Positions 62,318 through 64,000 of a stretch of DNA of 64,000 nucleotides are shown here, in pieces. This DNA comes from Planctomycetia bacterium (GTDB lineage: Bacteria > Planctomycetota > Phycisphaerae > Phycisphaerales > SM1A02). Numbering within the stretch: position 1 is the first letter of the stretch; every line of letters starts with the position of its first letter. The position numbers were made by a program, and so were the translations under genes. The stretch covers positions 1 to 64,000 of the forward strand of contig SXUI01000068.1 of NCBI GenBank assembly GCA_005790605.1, given 5' to 3'. The notes beneath the pieces are model-generated. The model had not been told where the DNA came from and searched no databases. It saw nothing but the letters and a program-made list of their open reading frames with translations.

Positions 62318-63145
62318 TCACTTCGGGCATCCCCCCCAACCATTGAGCACGATGGTGAGATCTGCAGCATCGACTGTGCCATCTCCGGTGAGGTCAGTTA
62401 CGAACTCGCCCTTGCCGGATGATCCCCAATCGCCAAGAAGAGCTGCGAGGTCGACGCCATCAATCGTGCCGTTGCCGCTGACATCACCAGGACATGGACT
62501 ACAAGAAACTCCGGCGTCGCAACAATCAGGAACCCCATTGGAGTTTGCGTCCTCGAAGGTGCCATCGAGAATCTGTCCGTAGTCGACGATGCCGTCGGCA
62601 TTGCAATCGGCAGACCATTCGATGACATAGGACGGGCCGGACAAGTTACTCCCACACGGATCGGGGTAGCCCGCATCATTCCACCAATCAGACGGCATCC
62701 CAGAACCATTCTGTGTTACGAAGTCGAGGTAATCCTCGCCACCACAACCATCGTTCGGTTCACCGCTCTACCAATGCGACCATGTCCACGGTTCGCCTGA
62801 CACCCAAGTCCACTCGGCATGGGGTTCACCTGTTCCCGCCGGTTGGTAGCCACCGAGCCACGGACCGACCATGTATGGGGGGCTTGCGTTCCAACCAGCC
62901 GGATTGCTGCAGACAGTCGCAACAAAGGCATTTTCTAGTTGCGAGGTTGGGCAAGCCAAGTATCCACCCGCGTTCGTCGCTTCGACTTGCGCATCATTCC
63001 AAGATATCTGCGGCCCGATTATGAATTCATATCAATGCGCATTCCCGCCATCCTCAATGCGCCACTGCACCGCTTGCCCGTTCGCAAACTGCGAGCATGT
63101 GAACAGCCCCGCGAACACCGATGCCACCACGAGTTCAAGTTTCAT
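62318..63145 (-). pseudogene. C-type-lectin/dockerin secreted protein broken by two nonsense codons
   Basis: One frame runs from ATG 63145 to TAG/TGA-free end at 62318 except for TGA at 63032-63034 and a TAG at 62767-62769. The N-terminus is a signal peptide (LVVASVFAGLFTCSQFANGQ); then VQWRIEDGGNAH-stop-YEFI (a Trp codon TGG to TGA would restore GGNAHWYE), a C-type-lectin-like domain (SWNDAQVEATNAGGYLACP, GPWLGGYQPAG, SGEPNDGCGGEDYLDFVTQN), an SADCNADGIVDYGQILDGTF motif, and two dockerin-like repeats. No frameshift occurs, so the decay looks recent. Confidence 0.8.
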
Positions 63146-63265
63146 GAGCGTTTCTCCGTGAACGATGCCACCTACGCGCAGGGGATCGAAACCTCTTCGA
63201 ACCGCACGCGCCGTACTTATCCATGCGAAAATCGCGACAGAGTCCTCAATCAAATCGCCAAAGTT

Positions 63266-63293
63266 TTGCGTAATGGAGGGGACGGGGTACAGT
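63266..63293 (+). promoter_or_regulatory. Promoter of ECF sigma gene (TTGCGT-N16-TACAGT)
   Basis: TTGCGT (63266-63271), a 16-bp spacer and TACAGT (63288-63293), then 6 nt (TTCGGT) to GTG 63300. It decides the GTG start over an ATG at 63273. Confidence 0.55.
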
Positions 63294-63299
63294 TTCGGT

Positions 63300-63887
63300 G
63301 TGTCGGCACCCACACTCACTGCGAAACTGAACCTTGCGCTCGAAGGCGACGCCGTAGCGGCAGAGCGAGCCTGGAGCGAGGTTTACGCCGAGGTGCGCGC
63401 CATTGCCGCCATGGCGCTCACGCACGAGTCGGGCCCGGAGGTAGCGGGCGCGGATCTTCAGCCCACCGGCCTCGTGCACGAAGTTTTTCTTCGGCTTGAC
63501 CGAAGCCCGCCACGAGAGTGGGAAAGTCGGCGCCACTTTTTTGGCGCGGTCGCGCAGGCATGCGAGCGGGCCTTGATCGATCTCGCGCGGTTGCGCAATG
63601 CGGCGAAACGCGGTGGGGGAAACCCTCATATACCCCTTCGTTTCGTCGCTGGAGAACTTGCTGATCCACAAAGTGCAGCGTCGGCGGCGGAGTTCGGTCT
63701 GCCGGCCGTGCTTTCGGCGTTTGCGCTGAGGTATCCGCGCGCCGCCGAGGTCGCGCGATTGCGCTACATGCTCGGATTACCAAGCGCCGAAATCGCGCGT
63801 GCGCTCGCGGTGAGCGAATCGACCGTCGAGAAGGATTGGGCGTTCACCCGTGCGTGGCTTCGACGCGAACTTGATCGATCGTTGTGA
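63300..63887 (+). CDS. ECF-family RNA polymerase sigma factor (planctomycete type)
   Basis: 195 aa. Region 2 includes EGDAVAAERAWSEVYAEVRA and region 2.4-like HFFGAVAQACERALIDLARL; AKRGGGNPHIPL lies between; region 4 (ARLRYMLGLPSAEIARALAV, SESTVEKDWAFTRAWLRREL) is a clear helix-turn-helix. The pattern DLQPTGLVHEVFLRL is typical of the planctomycete ECF group usually paired with a Ser/Thr kinase. A gene of that kind may start at 63918. Confidence 0.9.
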   Translation: MSAPTLTAKLNLALEGDAVAAERAWSEVYAEVRAIAAMALTHESGPEVAGADLQPTGLVHEVFLRLDRSPPREWESRRHFFGAVAQACERALIDLARLRNAAKRGGGNPHIPLRFVAGELADPQSAASAAEFGLPAVLSAFALRYPRAAEVARLRYMLGLPSAEIARALAVSESTVEKDWAFTRAWLRRELDRSL

Positions 63888-63917
63888 ATTCATTACGGAA
63901 CGCTCTGCCGATTTCGC

Positions 63918-64000
63918 ATGGATGATTGCATGGATCCCGCTTTGACACGCTCACCTGACAGCGCGCAAGAGGCCTTCGCCGAAGCGATCGCGCTTCCGCT
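63918..64000 (+). CDS. Start of next gene, possibly a Ser/Thr protein kinase (truncated)
   Basis: ATG 63918 opens a frame MDDCMDPALTRSPDSAQEAF that runs to the window edge. The start of such kinases, which commonly follow this ECF group, often has an acidic helix and a LP motif (AIALP here). Only 27 codons are visible, so the identity rests mainly on context. Confidence 0.4.
   Translation, partial: MDDCMDPALTRSPDSAQEAFAEAIALP

Overview
The window looks like a chromosome segment of a Gram-negative member of the Planctomycetota, most likely class Phycisphaerae (inference). The signs are: dockerin-like C-termini with DxDxDGxVDxADLA..LGxWG repeats on secreted proteins; a planctomycete-type cytochrome c with an N-terminal DUF2231 membrane region; an ECF sigma factor followed by what may be a kinase; several secreted beta-propellers; KdsA (Kdo, hence lipopolysaccharide); and a LolDE-type lipoprotein exporter. 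The sequence is G+C rich and genes are tightly packed on both strands. Two tRNAs are present. I saw no rRNA, CRISPR array, prophage, insertion sequence or replication origin.

Layout. 0-8.2 kb: a GNAT acetyltransferase running off the left edge, a secreted protein, rpmA-obg, two von Willebrand A proteins around a thioredoxin-like gene, and a MerR regulator coupled to the second (VIT+VWA) protein. 8.2-16.6 kb: mutS, tRNA-Ala, a ZIP metal transporter, a methyltransferase, ileS. 16.6-21.5 kb: a secreted beta-helix protein with dockerin-like tail, a 628-bp intergenic region holding a structured-RNA candidate with a strong terminator, cytochrome c and NHL-propeller genes, tRNA-Arg. 21.5-24.0 kb: pyrimidine-nucleoside salvage (tdk, a uridine-kinase-like gene, nupC). 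24.1-36.5 kb: nuoC, purH, a PQQ-type propeller, ribE, a pterin dehydratase, DUF192, a SpoIIE phosphatase, mcsB-mcsA, kdsA, DUF1444, and a pabA-hypothetical-oxidoreductase operon. 36.5-49.4 kb: tandem-TlpA and repeat-protein operon, a Gfo/Idh oxidoreductase with a squalene-hopene-cyclase-like gene, an M1 peptidase, rluA, a PD40 propeller, nadB, a lipoprotein. 49.5-60.5 kb: clpC with a hairpin-rich upstream region, lolD-lolE-like genes, a glycosyltransferase, surE, a TonB-like protein, a LuxR-type regulator. 60.5-64 kb: a decayed accessory region (dockerin remnant, a DUF433/DUF5615 toxin-antitoxin-like pair, a C-type-lectin/dockerin pseudogene with two in-frame nonsense codons), then the ECF sigma gene.

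Two threads run through the window. First, about 19 genes have a TANNNT -10 box 6-9 nt upstream of the start codon, so they are probably transcribed as leaderless mRNAs; others have Shine-Dalgarno sequences or overlap the preceding gene (TGATG, ATGA, GTGA). Second, McsA, McsB and ClpC (the Firmicutes-type arginine-phosphorylation degradation machinery) are all present, but no ctsR gene is seen. The candidates for unusual biology are the leaderless architecture, the cyclase that has lost its catalytic aspartate, the MerR-VIT/VWA module, the two structured intergenic regions, and the CtsR-less McsAB-ClpC set.
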